Assembly: GCA_010405405.1 (NCBI GenBank)
Contig: MU004243.1
Coordinates: forward strand, 305,340 to 369,339
DNA: 64,000 nt
DNA from: Microthyrium microscopicum
Taxonomy: Eukaryota > Ascomycota > Dothideomycetes > Microthyriales > Microthyriaceae
Direction: 5' to 3'
This document shows positions 61,998 through 64,000 of this stretch, piece after piece. Position 1 is the stretch's first letter. Every line of letters begins with the position of its first letter. The position numbers were made by a program, and so were the translations under genes. The notes under the pieces were generated by a model. That model made no database searches. It had not been told where the DNA came from and saw only the letters and a program-made list of their open reading frames with translations.

Positions 61998-63034
61998 CCG
62001 TCATCAGTCAGGCTGGACGTAGTCTTTCTTTCTTTGATCTAGCCTCAGGCGAACGAGTTTTACATGTTTCCAATCTTACTGCTGAACCACACGAAGTCGC
62101 CTACGACTCAAAGACCAAGAAACTCTACATATCCCACACATATGAGTATGGCTTTTACAACAGACATGGGGACTATGGTAATACAATTAGTGTCTTCGAC
62201 ATTGAGCAGCAGATTGTATCCGGCACCATTGACATCTCACCATATCGCGGTCCGCATGGTCTGCATTTGTCATGCAACGCAGACATTCTGTTCATCAGCG
62301 TTGAAGGCGGTTTTGACGGCACTTTTGGTCCTGGTGGCGTTATCGGTATCGAACTTTCGAGTGGAGATTACCAGCTCGTTAAAGCTGTAGCCAGCGTAGC
62401 TCGTTCTCACTGGCTTGTTGTCTCTGAAGACGGAAAGAAAGCATATACCACCAACAAGGAACGGGAATACATCTCTGTACTGGACTTGGCTGATGAAAAG
62501 CTAGCCAAGCAGATTCCAATCCCTGGCAGCGAGGACGGGGATATTTCTTCCGATGGCCGCTTTGTTTATTATCCTTTCCCAACTTTGGACCTGAAATTGA
62601 CAATGCCGCTGGGAGAATTCGGTTTCAAAGTCATCGACACTAAAACAGACGAAGTCACTCGGACAATGCTGACAGATCTACCAGTCATGTCGATCAAATG
62701 CACCTCAAAAGGAAAGCTCGCAGTTGGACAATACGCAACTAAAATCGATGCGATTTCCCAACAGCTTGTTCCGTTCAATGGAAAAGTGACGATTTATGAC
62801 TCGCAGAGTCTAGAGGCAGAGGGCGAAGTGACAGTGGGTTTATTTCCGTTGACAATGTTAGCGAGTCTAGACGGGGACACTCTGTTTGTTGCTAATATGG
62901 CTTCTGGGACCGTAGATATCATAGATATGAACGGTAAGAAGACTTTGAAGACTTTCCTTGTAGATGCTGGAGCTGGCAAAGTTGAAAACGCGCCAATATA
63001 TCAAGGGGCACATGGCATGGCATTAATAGCTTGA
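61976..63034 (+). CDS. Cytosolic YVTN/lactonase-type beta-propeller protein
   Basis: Single exon, 352 aa, no signal peptide. Repeating blades show the LAVISQAGRSLSFFDLASGE, LYISHTYEYGF...NTISVFDIEQ, ADILFISVEGGFDG, KKAYTTNKEREYISVLDLAD and DTLFVANMASGTVDIIDMNG pattern, in which a conserved V/I-x-x-x-N/D turn precedes the D-x-x-x strand. Seven blades fit the length. This is the YVTN/40-residue repeat class, shared with 6-phosphogluconolactonase-like and surface-layer-type proteins, but no specific catalytic signature is recognised. It lies divergent to a Zn2Cys6 regulator over a short shared promoter, which suggests controlled, perhaps substrate-induced, expression. Function is unknown. Confidence 0.82.
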   Translation: MSLQNTLAVISQAGRSLSFFDLASGERVLHVSNLTAEPHEVAYDSKTKKLYISHTYEYGFYNRHGDYGNTISVFDIEQQIVSGTIDISPYRGPHGLHLSCNADILFISVEGGFDGTFGPGGVIGIELSSGDYQLVKAVASVARSHWLVVSEDGKKAYTTNKEREYISVLDLADEKLAKQIPIPGSEDGDISSDGRFVYYPFPTLDLKLTMPLGEFGFKVIDTKTDEVTRTMLTDLPVMSIKCTSKGKLAVGQYATKIDAISQQLVPFNGKVTIYDSQSLEAEGEVTVGLFPLTMLASLDGDTLFVANMASGTVDIIDMNGKKTLKTFLVDAGAGKVENAPIYQGAHGMALIA

Positions 63035-64000
63035 CGGAAGTTAAATTTGATTCCTTCTGTCACTTCGTTATTTATAGCTTAAAAATGTCATGCAATTCGT
63101 GGGTACTACTCCTTCATTGGATGCTATTGTGATCTTCAAGCTCAAGAAATTACAACCATAGCTCAGGCTAGCGCGTTCGTCAGATTCAATTCAGAAGAAA
63201 CAGTCTCTTTGCACATATTTCTGCTCTCCATGAAATGTTCTTGCTAGGAATCTTTTTTGAAGACCTCTTCAGTCATTGGTCAAGGTTCCAATAAGAGGCA
63301 ATAAAGGAAGGAACATATGCTGCCCGTGACCTTTTCTTGTAATAACACACCTAGGTAGGTAGGTATTCAACTTGCTATGTCGCTGATAGTTGAACTCTAC
63401 GTATTAGTTTCAAGTTCTTCTGTACTAAGTAATACAACCTGGACAATGGGTTTCGCCAGATTTCAAATACAATATGAACTAGAATACTACTTTGGCCTCA
63501 ACACTCGACTTAGAACATCAGGGTTTTGGTGAAGTCAGGTAAGTAGTTCAAGTTTGTAGTACGATTTGGTGTTTCGTATCGCACAGTTTCTTGAAGTAAA
63601 TAAGCGAGGTTGATTTATCGAGAATCCGTTGATTGAGTTCATGACGCCTTGAAGTTGAGAAGTTCATCCGATTACAGGCCCCCTAAGCTTTTGGTGCCCA
63701 CCGGAAGTCACTCCGCCAATGCACTTCGGACGTATCAATCAACCCTACGAGCAGTAGGCTGCAGGGAACCGGGTGAACTCCATCAAACGGGACATTATGA
63801 GCTGAGGGCGTCGATAGTAGAATGTATGATTGCTACCGCTTTTCTTTGTATTTATTGCCAGGGAAGCCCACTCGAATACTGATTTGATCATAATATCCCA
63901 CCATCTAATTCCTCATTGCACCAGTCCAGCTTGCAAGTATACCATTTGATTCATTGTTAATTCCACTGCTGGTCTTTATTTATTGCGAACCAATTGTATT
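63035..64000. other. Right-end flank, no gene seen
   Basis: About 970 bp with short frames only (one at 63649-63882). A gene could start beyond the window edge. Confidence 0.5.

Overview
The window is nuclear DNA from a filamentous ascomycete (Pezizomycotina). Genes are split by short introns of about 45-65 nt with GTAAGT-type donors and CTAAC branch sites. Gene families include Zn2Cys6 regulators, CFEM, SUR7/PalI and 2EXR-like proteins and a GH11 xylanase. Two repeats show the AT-rich, TpA-rich decay typical of repeat-induced point mutation (RIP). A leotiomycete is my best guess, but it is an inference. All gene models are hand-spliced; the complete ones sum to whole numbers of codons.

Layout. 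0-9 kb: Mpv17/PMP22 protein (-), single-pass Ser/Thr-rich membrane protein (+), Rds1-like ferritin-fold secreted protein (+), SUR7/PalI-family membrane protein (-). 9.6-17.1 kb: meiotic recombinase DMC1 (-, 10 exons), zinc-knuckle protein GIS2 (-, 6 exons including a 12-nt microexon), a 461-bp MITE with 8-bp target duplications, and UAP1 (-). 18-27.5 kb: a short Zn2Cys6 protein (+), the cell-wall-integrity MAP kinase kinase MKK1 (+), a 789-aa secreted protein (+), and a gamma-glutamylcyclotransferase-like protein (-) convergent with it. 28.1-35.1 kb: one heavily decayed Ty1/Copia-type LTR retroelement with intact ends and a 5-bp target duplication. 36-44 kb: GH11 xylanase with a repeat tail (+), A1 aspartic protease (+), a CorA-like membrane protein that looks broken (-), and a second MITE with an internal hairpin. 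45-55 kb: senescence/spartin-like protein (-), F-box-like protein (-), TRP2 (+, 10 exons, one GC-AG intron), CFEM GPI protein (+). 57-63 kb: apiosidase-like GH140 enzyme (-), and a Zn2Cys6 regulator (-) divergent from a YVTN-type beta-propeller protein (+).

How the genes relate. Most are unlinked housekeeping or wall/secretion genes: chitin precursor supply (UAP1), wall-stress signalling (MKK1), SUR7-type cortex, CFEM, xylanase, protease and GH140. There is no biosynthetic cluster. The only pair that looks like a regulatory unit is the Zn2Cys6 gene and the beta-propeller gene, which share a 442-bp promoter carrying tandem GCCGACAAA repeats.
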